A stretch of DNA of 64,000 bases from the NCBI GenBank assembly GCA_963703165.1, contig OY969798.1:1116001-1180000 (forward strand), written 5' to 3'. The stretch is from JBQTKD01 sp963703165. GTDB taxonomy: Bacteria; Actinomycetota; Actinomycetes; Sporichthyales; Sporichthyaceae. The position numbers and the translations under genes were made by a program. Shown here piece after piece: positions 34,153 through 42,397 of this stretch (within the stretch, counting starts at the first letter, position 1; each line of letters begins with the position of its first letter). Under the pieces are notes generated by a model, which worked only from the letters and a program-made list of their open reading frames with translations, made no database searches and was not told where the DNA came from.

Positions 34153-34931
34153 CGGGGACCCCGAGGCGAGGGCAGCGAGACAACAGGGACCGTGCCGGTC
34201 TCGGGCAGCAACCCACCGACCTGCTCCGGCGGCCAGCCCTCTCGACGCAGCGCGATCACGAAGGCCTCGACGAGTGCCTGGTCGAACTGTTCGGGGCGCC
34301 GCCGCAGCTCGGCGACCGCCTCGATCAACGGGCGTCCGGCCCGGTACGGACGGTCGGAGGTCATGGCGTCGAAGGCATCGGCGATGGACACGATGCGAGC
34401 GATCTCGGGGATCTCCTCGCCGGACAGGCCCACGGGATAGCCTCCGCCGTCAATGCGTTCGTGGTGATGCCGGATGCCATCGCGGGCGGCGCGCAGGAAG
34501 TCGACGTCGGCGATCAGATCGGCGCCGCAGCCCGGGTGTCGGGCAACGTGGCTCTGCTCGCCCGCGGTCAGACCGCGGTCCTTGCGCAGCACCGCGGTCG
34601 GCACGGCGAGCTTGCCGAGGTCGTGCAGCAGTCCGGCGTAGCGGACCTGCTCGATCCGGCGTGGCCCTCGACCGATCTGACGCGCGATCATCTCGGCGGC
34701 CTGGGCCACTCGCTCGGAGTGTGCCCTCGTGTACGGGTCCTTGGCCTCGACAGCGGCGGACAGGGCACGCAGCGTCTGCTCCCGCGCTGCGCGCTCGGCG
34801 CGCCGGGTCGCTCGAGACGCCCAGACCATGGTCGCGGCGCAGGTCCCCGCCTGCACGACCGCAGCCGCTACTGCCACCCGCATCGCGGTCACCCCCCACC
34901 GGACGCGGCCAACCGAGTCGAACCGCCTCAT
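34149..34931 (-). CDS. HD-GYP domain phosphodiesterase
   Basis: 260-aa protein with an N-terminal membrane helix (VAVAAAVVQAGTCAATMVW) and an HD-GYP core: AHSERVAQAAEMIARQIG, YAGLLHDLGKLAVP, HHHERIDGGGYPVGLSGEEIP, IVSIADAFDAMTSDRPYR. The metal ligands and GYP triplet are intact, so cyclic-di-GMP hydrolysis to GMP is likely. First gene of the HD-HD-deacetylase cluster; a link between second messenger and wall modification is plausible but inferred. Confidence 0.85.
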   Translation of the reverse strand: MRRFDSVGRVRWGVTAMRVAVAAAVVQAGTCAATMVWASRATRRAERAAREQTLRALSAAVEAKDPYTRAHSERVAQAAEMIARQIGRGPRRIEQVRYAGLLHDLGKLAVPTAVLRKDRGLTAGEQSHVARHPGCGADLIADVDFLRAARDGIRHHHERIDGGGYPVGLSGEEIPEIARIVSIADAFDAMTSDRPYRAGRPLIEAVAELRRRPEQFDQALVEAFVIALRREGWPPEQVGGLLPETGTVPVVSLPSPRGPR

Positions 34932-35077
34932 GAATCACATTAGCACCATGAATCACAGAAGTTTCGGAGGCGAGCGGCAGTGGCGGAGGTGCCCGTGCAC
35001 GGTGCATGGACCCGGGCGTGGGACGATGAGCGCCGCAATCGCGCACCGGGGACGGTGCCGGCACAGAGGAGCACTCG

Positions 35078-35152
35078 ATGGGCAGGAAGGCACGCCGCCG
35101 CAAGGGGCGTAAGAACTCGAAGGCGAACCACGGTCGCCGTCCGAACTCCTAG
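35078..35152 (+). CDS. Small ribosomal-type protein bL37
   Basis: 24-aa highly basic protein, MGRKARRRKGRKNSKANHGR then RPNS. The NHGRRPN end resembles bL37, a very small actinobacterial 50S protein. ATG 35078 has AGAGGAG 6-12 nt upstream. It sits just downstream of, and convergent to, rsrA. The family call is from memory of the motif, so moderate confidence. Confidence 0.65.
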   Translation: MGRKARRRKGRKNSKANHGRRPNS

Positions 35153-35170
35153 GAGTTCGCTTAAATGCGT

Positions 35171-35195
35171 CGGGCGCCCGCAACGCGGGCGCCCG
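35171..35195. terminator. Bidirectional hairpin between bL37 and rsrA
   Basis: Perfect 11-bp stem CGGGCGCCCGC / GCGGGCGCCCG with a 3-nt loop, placed between the convergent bL37 gene and rsrA. Confidence 0.7.
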
Positions 35196-35213
35196 TGGCG
35201 TTTCGCGGGGTGC

Positions 35214-35504
35214 TCAGCCGACCCCTGGCTCCTCGGTGACGGCGATCGACACCTGGATCTCGCGGACCCGGATCATGACCCGCGAACGCAGGTCCTCCGG
35301 CAGCGGCTCGCAACCGCATCCGCGCTTGACGACGTCCTTGACCATCTGGTCGAGGCCGAACTCCTTCAGACACGGCCCGCACTCGTCCAGGTGTTCCTGG
35401 ATCTTGCCGCAGTCGGCCTCGGGCAGCTCGTTGTCGAGGAAGTCGTAGACCTTCGCGAGCACGTCGGCACACGAGGTGAAGTACGGAAGGTGATCACCGC
35501 TCAT
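35214..35504 (-). CDS. rsrA: Anti-sigma factor RsrA (zinc, thiol-sensing)
   Basis: 96-aa ZAS-family anti-sigma. Zinc ligands H38-x3-C42-x2-C45 (QEHLDECGPCLKEFG) with Cys12 and Cys32 complete the redox set; the usual tail CC pair appears as GCGC (Cys63, Cys65). Under disulfide stress Cys oxidation would release zinc and free SigR. It is coupled to sigR by ATGA. Family call secure; spacing of the last Cys pair differs slightly from the streptomycete protein. Confidence 0.92.
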   Translation of the reverse strand: MSGDHLPYFTSCADVLAKVYDFLDNELPEADCGKIQEHLDECGPCLKEFGLDQMVKDVVKRGCGCEPLPEDLRSRVMIRVREIQVSIAVTEEPGVG

Positions 35505-36103
35505 GAGGTGCCACCACCATCGGCGCCCGCGCGGATCAGGCCGCGGTCGGTCGCGTAGTCGGTGAGCAGGGTGCGCAGCTGGCGCCGGCCGCGGTGCAAC
35601 CGCGACATCACTGTTCCGAGTGGGGTGCCCATGATCTCCGCGATCTCTTTGTAGGCGAAGCCCTCGACGTCGGCCAGGTACACCGCGATCCGGAACTCCT
35701 CGGGCAGCTCGGCCAGCGCAGCCTTCACATCGCTGTCCGGCAGATGCTCCAGCGCCTCGATCTCCGCAGACTTCAGCCCGCTGGAGGTGTGGGACTCCGC
35801 GCGAGCGAGCTGCCAGTCCTCGACATCGTCGGAAGCGGCCGGCTGCGGTTCGCGCTGCTTCTTGCGGTACGAGTTGATGAACGTGTTCGTGAGGATGCGG
35901 TACAGCCAGGCCTTGAGGTTCGTGCCCTCCTGGAACTGGTGGAAGGCGGCGTAGGCCTTGGCGAAGGTCTCCTGCACCAGATCCTCCGCGTCGGAGGGGT
36001 TGCGGGTCATCCGCATCGCCGCCGCGTAGAGCTGGTCGAGGAAGGGCAGTGCGTCGCGCTCGAACCGATCGGCTCGAGCCTGTGCGGTCTCTGCAGTGCT
36101 CAT
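35501..36103 (-). CDS. sigR: ECF sigma factor SigR
   Basis: 200-aa sigma-70 region 2/4 protein responding to thiol oxidation. Region 2: FLDQLYAAAMRMTRNPSDAEDLVQ...AWLYRILTNTFINSYRK; region 4: LPEEFRIAVYLADVEGFAYKEI...LGTVMSRLHRGRRQL. MSTAETAQ at 36103 is the usual start. The frame continues upstream without stop to GTG 36214, giving a possible 37-residue extension, as in streptomycete sigma-R'. A SigR-type promoter just upstream would make the gene self-activating. Confidence 0.93.
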   Translation of the reverse strand: MSTAETAQARADRFERDALPFLDQLYAAAMRMTRNPSDAEDLVQETFAKAYAAFHQFQEGTNLKAWLYRILTNTFINSYRKKQREPQPAASDDVEDWQLARAESHTSSGLKSAEIEALEHLPDSDVKAALAELPEEFRIAVYLADVEGFAYKEIAEIMGTPLGTVMSRLHRGRRQLRTLLTDYATDRGLIRAGADGGGTS

Positions 36104-36222
36104 CGGGAAAGAGCCTACGACCTGGGCACGCGCCGACGGACGAGGAGGGCAGGCAAGTCCGGGCACGGCTCCTCCGTTTCCGTCATTTCCGGCCGCACCC
36201 ACGATGCGGCTCACTGGTTCCG

Positions 36223-36248
36223 AACCGCTCGCGGCGCCGAGTCATTCC
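36223..36248 (-). promoter_or_regulatory. SigR-dependent promoter of sigR-rsrA
   Basis: Minus strand GGAAT (36248-36244), 18 nt, GTT (36225-36223): an exact match to the SigR consensus GGAAT-N18-GTT. The predicted start of transcription (about 36216) is within 2-3 nt of GTG 36214. It lies 8 nt downstream of the stop of the upstream hydrolase gene. Confidence 0.75.
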
Positions 36249-36256
36249 CCGGGCGA

Positions 36257-36913
36257 TCACGCCAACTCGCTCCACCAGTTCGCCACCCCGGCCACCAGCA
36301 GGTCCAAGGTGGCGGCCTGATCGAGCGGGGCGCGGGCCGGAACCTTGAAGCCGTGATCGGCGTGCGGCACGGGATGCAGCCGCGTTCCGGCCGGGAATTC
36401 CGCCGGGCCGCCGAAGGGATCCCGCTCCCCCTGCACCACCAATGTCGGCACCCCGGCCCCGATCAGTTCGTCGGCCCGGCTCTTCTCCGGGCGACCCGGC
36501 GGGTGCAGCGGGAAGGCCAACGCCAGGCACGCGTCAGCCCCCGTGGACACCGCGGTGCGGCACGCGACCCGCGCCCCTGCCGAGCGCCCCCCGACCACCA
36601 GTGGCCGCGGGAGCCACCCGGCGGCCCGGGCCGCGTCCAGCACGGCGGTCCAGGCGACGTCCAGGGTGGGCGGAGGGGTTGCGACCTTCTTGCCGGCCAC
36701 TCGCCACGGCGAGGTCACCAACAGCACGCTGATGCCCTGCTCGGGCAGCCCCGCCGCGAGTGCGACCAGGTCTCGCGCGTCGACCCCGCCCCCCGCGCCG
36801 TGGCCGAGGACCAGCACGCCGCGAGGCCTGCGTCGGCCGGGCACGGGTGCGCGTTCCAGACGCGCCAGGCCCACCGGTGTGGCGACCTCGAGGGCCTCGG
36901 CAGCCATCGACAC
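36257..36913 (-). CDS. Alpha/beta-hydrolase family protein (KANL3/Tex30-like)
   Basis: 218-aa hydrolase with VLVLGHGAGGGVDARDL (oxyanion region), nucleophile Ser in VVGGRSAGARVA, acid in VVQGERDPFGGP and His in PHADHGFKV. The group is dienelactone-hydrolase-like; the substrate is unknown. GTG 36913 or ATG 36907 may be the start. It is on the sigR strand, but the sigR promoter lies after its stop, so the two are probably separate units. Confidence 0.8.
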   Translation of the reverse strand: MSMAAEALEVATPVGLARLERAPVPGRRRPRGVLVLGHGAGGGVDARDLVALAAGLPEQGISVLLVTSPWRVAGKKVATPPPTLDVAWTAVLDAARAAGWLPRPLVVGGRSAGARVACRTAVSTGADACLALAFPLHPPGRPEKSRADELIGAGVPTLVVQGERDPFGGPAEFPAGTRLHPVPHADHGFKVPARAPLDQAATLDLLVAGVANWWSELA

Positions 36914-36939
36914 CTCACTTCACTACTACGCTCGGCCTT

Positions 36940-38229
36940 GTGACAGCGCACGGGGACCTCTGGGCCGCCCCGCAGGCCGACCACCCGGTGACGGCAGTGG
37001 TGTCGGTACCGGGCTCCAAGTCGATCACCAATCGTGCCTTGTTGCTCGCCGCCCTGGCCGACGCGCCGGGTGAGATTCGCGGCCCGTTGCGCTCCCGCGA
37101 CACCGACCTGATGCTGGCGGCCGTTCGCGCCCTGGGCACGGAGGTCGAGGAAGTCACCGGACCCGAGGGTGAGCGCTGGCTGGTGCGCCCGGCCCCGTTC
37201 CGCGGCCCGGCCGAGATCGACTGCGGCCTGGCCGGGACCGTGATGCGGTTCGTGCCTCCCGTGGCCGCGCTGGCCGACGGCGTGATCCGTTTCGACGGCG
37301 ACGAGCGCGCACGGGAACGGCCGATGGGTCCCGTGCTCGGTGCGCTGCGGACGCTCGGCGCCGACATCGACGGCACCGAGGGCCTGCCGTTCACGCTCAC
37401 CGGACGCGGCGCGCTGCCCGGCGGGCACGTGCAGATCGACGCCTCGTCCTCCTCGCAGTTCGTCAGCGGTCTGCTGCTGGCCGCTCCCGCCTACGACAAG
37501 GGCGTGTCCGTCGATCACGTCGGCGAGCCGGTGCCCTCGCTCCCGCACATCCGGATGACCATCGCGATGCTGCGCGACGCCGGGGTCATGGTCGAGGACG
37601 AGACCCCCCAGCGCTGGCGGGTGTCGCCCGGGCCCGTTCGCGCGCGGAACATCGACGTCGAGCCCGACCTGTCCAACGCCGCGCCGTTCCTGGCCGCCGC
37701 GCTGATCACCTCCGGATCGGTCAGCATGCCCGCGTGGCCGGCGAGCACCACCCAGCCCGGCGCCAAGTTGCGCGACCTGCTCGCCCGGATGGGCGCGGAG
37801 TGCCGGGTGGGCAAGCACGGCCTGGTGGTCCGCGGAAGCGGGCGGGTGCACGGCATCGACGCCGACCTGCGCGACGTCAGCGAACTGGCGCCCACCCTCG
37901 CGGCGATCGCCGCCGTCGCCAATTCCCCGTCGACGCTGCGCGGCATCGGCCACATGCGCGGACACGAGACCGACCGCCTGGCCGCGTTGGCCGCGGAGCT
38001 CAACGGCCTCGGTGGATCAGTCACCGAGATCCGCGACGGCCTGCGGATCGAGCCGAAACCCTTGCACGGCGGGGTTTTCCACACTTATCACGACCACCGG
38101 ATGGCCACGACCGGCGCACTGCTCGGCCTCGTCGTGCCCGGCATCCAGGTCGAGAACATCGCGACGACCGCCAAGACGTTGCCGGACTTCGTCGGCTCGT
38201 GGCACCGAATGCTGGGGCGAGCGGACTGA
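36940..38229 (+). CDS. aroA: 3-phosphoshikimate 1-carboxyvinyltransferase (EPSP synthase)
   Basis: 429-aa enzyme making EPSP from shikimate-3-phosphate and PEP in aromatic amino acid synthesis. Signatures: PGSKSITNRALLLAALA, CGLAGTVMRFVPP, DASSSSQFVSGLLLAAP and RGHETDRLAAL with TYHDHRMATTGALLGL near the end. GTG 36940, separated by 26 nt from the divergent hydrolase. Its stop overlaps rsgA. Normal length for the class. Confidence 0.96.
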   Translation: MTAHGDLWAAPQADHPVTAVVSVPGSKSITNRALLLAALADAPGEIRGPLRSRDTDLMLAAVRALGTEVEEVTGPEGERWLVRPAPFRGPAEIDCGLAGTVMRFVPPVAALADGVIRFDGDERARERPMGPVLGALRTLGADIDGTEGLPFTLTGRGALPGGHVQIDASSSSQFVSGLLLAAPAYDKGVSVDHVGEPVPSLPHIRMTIAMLRDAGVMVEDETPQRWRVSPGPVRARNIDVEPDLSNAAPFLAAALITSGSVSMPAWPASTTQPGAKLRDLLARMGAECRVGKHGLVVRGSGRVHGIDADLRDVSELAPTLAAIAAVANSPSTLRGIGHMRGHETDRLAALAAELNGLGGSVTEIRDGLRIEPKPLHGGVFHTYHDHRMATTGALLGLVVPGIQVENIATTAKTLPDFVGSWHRMLGRAD

Positions 38230-39242
38230 CCGGCCAGGGACGGACGAAGGCATCGCGCCTGGACGAGAACGACGTCCGGGTCCGTCCCGGACGCGGGACT
38301 CGACCGCGCAGCAGCCTGCGCCCGGCTCATGCCGACGCCTCGTCAGGGCACATCGTCGCCGTGGACCGCGGCCGGGTCACCGTCCATCTCGACGACGGGA
38401 TCGTGCTGCAGGCGATGAAGGCCCGCGAGCTGGGTCGCCGCGGGATGGTCGTCGGGGACCGGGTGGACGTGGTCGGTGATCTGTCCGGCAAGCCGGACAC
38501 CCTGGCACGGGTGGTCCGGGTGGCCGAGCGCACCTCGGTGCTTCGGCGCACGGCCGACGACGACGATCCCGTGGAGCGCGTGCTGGTTGCGAATGCGGAT
38601 CAACTGGTGATCGTGACCGCTCTTGCCGAGCCGGAGCCGCGTCCGCGCATGATCGACCGCTGTCTGGTCGCCGCCTACGACGCCGGCCTGCGTCCACTGC
38701 TCTGCCTGACGAAGTCCGATCTGGCTGATCCCACGCCGCTGCTGGAGGCCTACGCGCCGCTCGGCATCGCCCACGTGGCGACCCATCGTGGCGACGATCT
38801 GACGGCGTTGCTGGCCGAGCTGACCAATCGGGTGAGCGTGCTGGTCGGGCACTCCGGGGTCGGCAAGTCGACGCTCGTCAACGCTCTTCTACCGGGCACC
38901 GATCGAGCGGTGGGCGGGGTCAACGCGGTCACCGGTCGCGGTCGGCACACGTCCAGTTCGGCAGTGGCGCTCGCGCTGCCCGACGGTGGGTGGGTCATCG
39001 ACACCCCCGGCGTGCGCAGCTTCGGGCTCGCGCACGTACAGGCGGATTCGGTGCTGGCCGGATTCACCGACCTGGCCCCGGGCACGGAGAACTGCCCGCG
39101 TGGCTGCCGACATGGAGAAGGTGTCGAGTGCGCACTGGACGCCTGGGTGGCTGCCGGACACGCGCAGCCGGCGCGCCTGAACTCGCTACGACGACTCCTG
39201 CATGCGGGCAGCGAACCCGAGGATTCTCAGCCGGAACTGTGA
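38199..39242 (+). CDS. rsgA: Ribosome small-subunit-dependent GTPase A
   Basis: About 347-aa circularly permuted GTPase for late 30S assembly. An OB-fold N-terminus (IVAVDRGRVTVHL) precedes the permuted G motifs: TKSDL (G4), GHSGVGKST (G1), DTPGVRSFG (G3), then the zinc knuckle CPRGCRHGEGVEC. The start is ambiguous: GTG 38199 is the first standard codon, inside aroA; a CTG at 38226 overlaps the aroA stop as CTGA, with GGGG 8 nt upstream, and would give a better-fitting N-terminus (LTGQGRTKASRLDENDVRVR). Co-transcribed with aroA. Confidence 0.92.
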   Translation: MAPNAGASGLTGQGRTKASRLDENDVRVRPGRGTRPRSSLRPAHADASSGHIVAVDRGRVTVHLDDGIVLQAMKARELGRRGMVVGDRVDVVGDLSGKPDTLARVVRVAERTSVLRRTADDDDPVERVLVANADQLVIVTALAEPEPRPRMIDRCLVAAYDAGLRPLLCLTKSDLADPTPLLEAYAPLGIAHVATHRGDDLTALLAELTNRVSVLVGHSGVGKSTLVNALLPGTDRAVGGVNAVTGRGRHTSSSAVALALPDGGWVIDTPGVRSFGLAHVQADSVLAGFTDLAPGTENCPRGCRHGEGVECALDAWVAAGHAQPARLNSLRRLLHAGSEPEDSQPEL

Positions 39243-39254
39243 ACTGAGGGACCG

Positions 39255-39728
39255 TTACTTGTCTCCGTACAGGTAGCCCCACTTGGACTGTGACCCGGTG
39301 TGTCCCGTGACTACGGTCAGTACGGTGGAGGCGACCGCCAGACCACCGACGACCACTGCGAGGCCCACGACCGCCGCGGGCAGCATCCCCTCCATGCGGC
39401 CCGCGAACCAGGTGATGACCGAGGCGATCGCGAGCGCCAGCACGATCCACAGCAGCGCGCGCCCGAACTCCTCATGGTCATTGCTCGGCGGACCATTCGG
39501 GCTGCCCTTCGGGTTCAGCTTGTCCTTGAGCGCCTCACCGGCCTGGACGGTGACGAAGGTGAGTGCCAGCATCCCGACGTTCAATGCCGCGGCAAGGCCG
39601 GCGAACTTCGCCCGCCATTCGCTGCGCAGGAACACTGCGGCGGTGAGCATCGCGCTCATCGGCAGCAGCACCACCGCGAAGTGCAGCACCAGAATGTGCA
39701 GTGGCAGGTCCATGAATTTGTCGAACAC
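39255..39728 (-). CDS. DUF2231-like membrane protein
   Basis: 157-aa protein with four hydrophobic helices (LPLHILVLHFAVVLLPMSAML, VGMLALTFVTVQAGEA, ALLWIVLALAIASVITWFAG, LPAAVVGLAVVVGGLAVAS). Its pattern resembles the DUF2231 group, whose role is unknown. GTG 39728 has GAGGAG 6 nt upstream. Convergent with rsgA (12-nt gap) and divergent from hisN. Confidence 0.7.
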   Translation of the reverse strand: MFDKFMDLPLHILVLHFAVVLLPMSAMLTAAVFLRSEWRAKFAGLAAALNVGMLALTFVTVQAGEALKDKLNPKGSPNGPPSNDHEEFGRALLWIVLALAIASVITWFAGRMEGMLPAAVVGLAVVVGGLAVASTVLTVVTGHTGSQSKWGYLYGDK

Positions 39729-39818
39729 CGGTGCTCCTCGCCGGGTGGTTGGCACCATCGGGTCGTGCTGATTCGCGCGCGGACCTCGGGCGGCTTGCGA
39801 AACATCTAGGGTTGCGCC

Positions 39819-40598
39819 GTGAGCGACGACCTTGCACTGGCCCATGACCTCGCCGATGCCGCGGATGCCGTCACCACCGCCCGGTTCCGGGCGCTGGATC
39901 TGGCGGTGGAGACCAAGCCGGATCTGACCCCGGTCTCCGACGCCGACCGCGACGTGGAGGAACGGCTGCGTGCCCTGCTCGCCAAGGCTCGCCCCGACGA
40001 CGCGGTCCACGGCGAGGAGTTCGCCGACACCGGCTCCGGGCGTCGGCGGTGGGTGATCGACCCGATCGACGGCACGAAGAACTTCGTCCGCGGGGTCCCG
40101 GTGTGGGCGACCCTGATCGCATTGATGGACGGCGCGGACGTGATCGTCGGCGTGGTCTCCGCCCCCGCCCTGGGCCGACGGTGGTGGGCCGGCCTCGGCG
40201 AGGGGGCCTGGGCCTACGACGGCACCGGAGACCCCCACCCCTGTCGGGTGTCCGCGGTGAGCGACCTGTCCGACGCCTCGCTGTCCTACTCCAGCCTGTC
40301 CGGTTGGGCCGAGCGCGGGATTCTCGAGCGCTTCGTGGACCTGACCCAGGCGTGCTGGCGAACACGCGCTTATGGCGACTTCTGGTCCTACGTGATGGTG
40401 GCCGAAGGCGTCGTCGACCTCGCCTGTGAGCCTGAGGTGGCTCTGCACGACCTGGCGCCGCTGGCGCTGATCGTCAACGAGGCGGGCGGGACGTTCACCG
40501 ACCTGTCGGGCCGCCCCGGCCCGGACGGCGGCAGTGCCTTCGCGAGCAACGGCGCCTTGCACACCGCTGCGCTCAGCCTGCTCACGACTGCTACTTGA
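39819..40598 (+). CDS. hisN: Histidinol-phosphatase, inositol monophosphatase family
   Basis: 259-aa metal-dependent phosphatase. IMPase motifs HGEEFADTGSG and DPIDGTKNFVRGVPVW are intact; the C-terminal Asp is in EPEVALHDLAPL. Actinobacterial proteins of this length and sequence serve as HisN, removing phosphate from histidinol phosphate. GTG start. Its end overlaps 8 nt with the convergent membrane gene. Confidence 0.88.
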   Translation: MSDDLALAHDLADAADAVTTARFRALDLAVETKPDLTPVSDADRDVEERLRALLAKARPDDAVHGEEFADTGSGRRRWVIDPIDGTKNFVRGVPVWATLIALMDGADVIVGVVSAPALGRRWWAGLGEGAWAYDGTGDPHPCRVSAVSDLSDASLSYSSLSGWAERGILERFVDLTQACWRTRAYGDFWSYVMVAEGVVDLACEPEVALHDLAPLALIVNEAGGTFTDLSGRPGPDGGSAFASNGALHTAALSLLTTAT

Positions 40599-41343
40599 GA
40601 GCCGGCTCCGGCTCGGATGCGGACACCGGACGCCCACGCAGCTTGCCGACGGCGGCCAGCAGGGCCGGGGCACCGAGGATGGCCGCGAGGTCGAACCACC
40701 CGTAGCCCCCGGCCGCCCCGCTGGGCGGGTTGCCGATGCTCACCCAGCCGGTGGGGTCGTGCGTCTGCCAGGTCCAGGTCCCCAGATGCGTGCCCAGGAT
40801 CTCCAGGTAGCTGACGATCGCGAAGGCCCCGACGTAGAGGGTGCGCGAGCGGCCCCAGGCCAGGAAGCCGAGCAGGCAGGCGAACCAGAACGCACCAAGA
40901 ACGTCGTGGCGCGGCTCCAGCAGTCCGTGCAGCGCCCACGCCCCGCCGCCCACGACCGTTGCGGCGACCAGTTGCCGTCGCCACCGGTGGACCCAGCAGG
41001 TCCGGCCGATCGCCAACGCGCACAGGTACACCAGCCCGTGCCCGGGCGGGACGTAGGAGGGCACGTTCTCCAGGCGATAGATGTAGACCTCGAGCGCCGG
41101 GGAGAACATGTACTCAACTGCCGTGGCGAACACGACGACGATCGCCACCTGCGCGCGCACCAGTGGCGTCTCCCTGCTCAGCAGGGCGATCAGCAGGGCC
41201 CACGTCGCCACGCCGGACACGCGTTGCTCGGCGATCGAACCGGATTCGTCGCGCAGCAGGATCATGGTGATCCACGCGAAGACCGTGGCGGCAACGCCCA
41301 GATCACGCAGGGACTCGGCCCGCGTCGCCACCCTCGTCGTCAC
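40591..41343 (-). CDS. Hypothetical integral membrane protein
   Basis: 250-aa protein with seven or so hydrophobic helices and polar loops containing YIYRLENVPSYVPPGHGLVY and THLGTWTWQTHDPTGWVSIG, rich in aromatics. I do not recognise the family with certainty; conserved His/Trp loops suggest a carotenoid/bile-pigment or lipid related enzyme class, but that is speculation. GTG 41343 is chosen because the longer frame upstream is not hydrophobic or conserved. Convergent with hisN. Confidence 0.68.
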   Translation of the reverse strand: MTTRVATRAESLRDLGVAATVFAWITMILLRDESGSIAEQRVSGVATWALLIALLSRETPLVRAQVAIVVVFATAVEYMFSPALEVYIYRLENVPSYVPPGHGLVYLCALAIGRTCWVHRWRRQLVAATVVGGGAWALHGLLEPRHDVLGAFWFACLLGFLAWGRSRTLYVGAFAIVSYLEILGTHLGTWTWQTHDPTGWVSIGNPPSGAAGGYGWFDLAAILGAPALLAAVGKLRGRPVSASEPEPALK

Positions 41344-41377
41344 GGGCCGATTCTCCCATCGAGGTCCGCGCCGCACG

Positions 41378-42397
41378 TCAGCCGTGCGCCCGCCCCAGAC
41401 GGTCCAGCACATCGGAAGGCGCGGTGGCACCGGAGTTCCACGCCACGACGCAGGCCACCCGGACCGCATCGACCCGCGTGCCGGAACCGTCCAGCCACAG
41501 CTGTCCGTCCTTAGCCCCTGCCCGCCACCCGCCCAGGGTCGCAACGCCGTCGACGTCGAGGTCCACGGCTGCGTGGTCCACGAGCAGACCGCGCAGGTCC
41601 TCGGCCAGGAGGGTCGGACGTAGCTCCGGGGCAGCTCTCAACAGGTCGGCGGGCCCGTGCACCCCGGTGAGCACGAGCAGACTGTGCACCCCGGCCCTGT
41701 TCGCGCCGAGGATGTCGGTGTCCAGCCGGTCCCCCACCACCAGGGGGCGCCGTGCGTCGACCCGCTCCGCGGACTCGCGGTGCAACGCGAGCTCGGGTTT
41801 GCCGGCGACGATCGGGTCGCGCCCCGTGGCCATCCGGATGACCTCGACCAGCGTGCCGTTGCCCGGCGCGATCCCCCGCTGGGTCGGCACGGTGCGGTCG
41901 GTGTTGCTCGCGATCCACGGGATGCCCCGCGCGACCGCGTAAGCGCCCTCGGCCAGGATCGGCCATCCCACTGTGGGGTGATATCCCTGCACGACGGCCG
42001 CCGGATCGTCGTCGGCCGAGCTCACCGGGCGCAGACCACGCTCGAGGAGCGCCGCGTGCAACCCGTCGCCGCCGACCACCAGGACGGCAGCCCCGGGCGG
42101 CACCAGCTCAGCGACCAATCGCGCGGCTGCCTGCGCCGAGGTTGCCACCTCCTCCGGCGCCGCCGGAATCCCCAGATCGGTCAGGTGCTCGGCCACGGTT
42201 TGCGGGGTGCGCGCCGCGTTGTTGGTGACGAACGCCAGCCGCATCCCGCTCGACCGAGCCGCGGCCAAGGATTCCGCGGCGTGGGCCACCGAGTCGGGCC
42301 CCACGTACAGGACGCCGTCGAGATCGAGCAGCGCGGCGTCGTAGGCCTCGACCAGTGGCCGGTCGCTACCCCGACGCAAGGCGTCCTCAGCGCTCAT
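41378..42397 (-). CDS. HAD-IIA family phosphatase
   Basis: 339-aa haloacid-dehalogenase superfamily hydrolase, class IIA (NagD/PGPase-like). DLDGVLYVGPDSV is motif I, FVTNNAARTPQ motif II, then the cap region and KPELALHRES, VVGDRLDTDILGANRAG (motifs III/IV). The C-terminal segment (about residues 255-339) is extra and Trp/Gly-rich. ATG 42397 overlaps the end of the repeat-protein gene by 11 nt, so the two are co-expressed. Confidence 0.85.
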   Translation of the reverse strand: MSAEDALRRGSDRPLVEAYDAALLDLDGVLYVGPDSVAHAAESLAAARSSGMRLAFVTNNAARTPQTVAEHLTDLGIPAAPEEVATSAQAAARLVAELVPPGAAVLVVGGDGLHAALLERGLRPVSSADDDPAAVVQGYHPTVGWPILAEGAYAVARGIPWIASNTDRTVPTQRGIAPGNGTLVEVIRMATGRDPIVAGKPELALHRESAERVDARRPLVVGDRLDTDILGANRAGVHSLLVLTGVHGPADLLRAAPELRPTLLAEDLRGLLVDHAAVDLDVDGVATLGGWRAGAKDGQLWLDGSGTRVDAVRVACVVAWNSGATAPSDVLDRLGRAHG

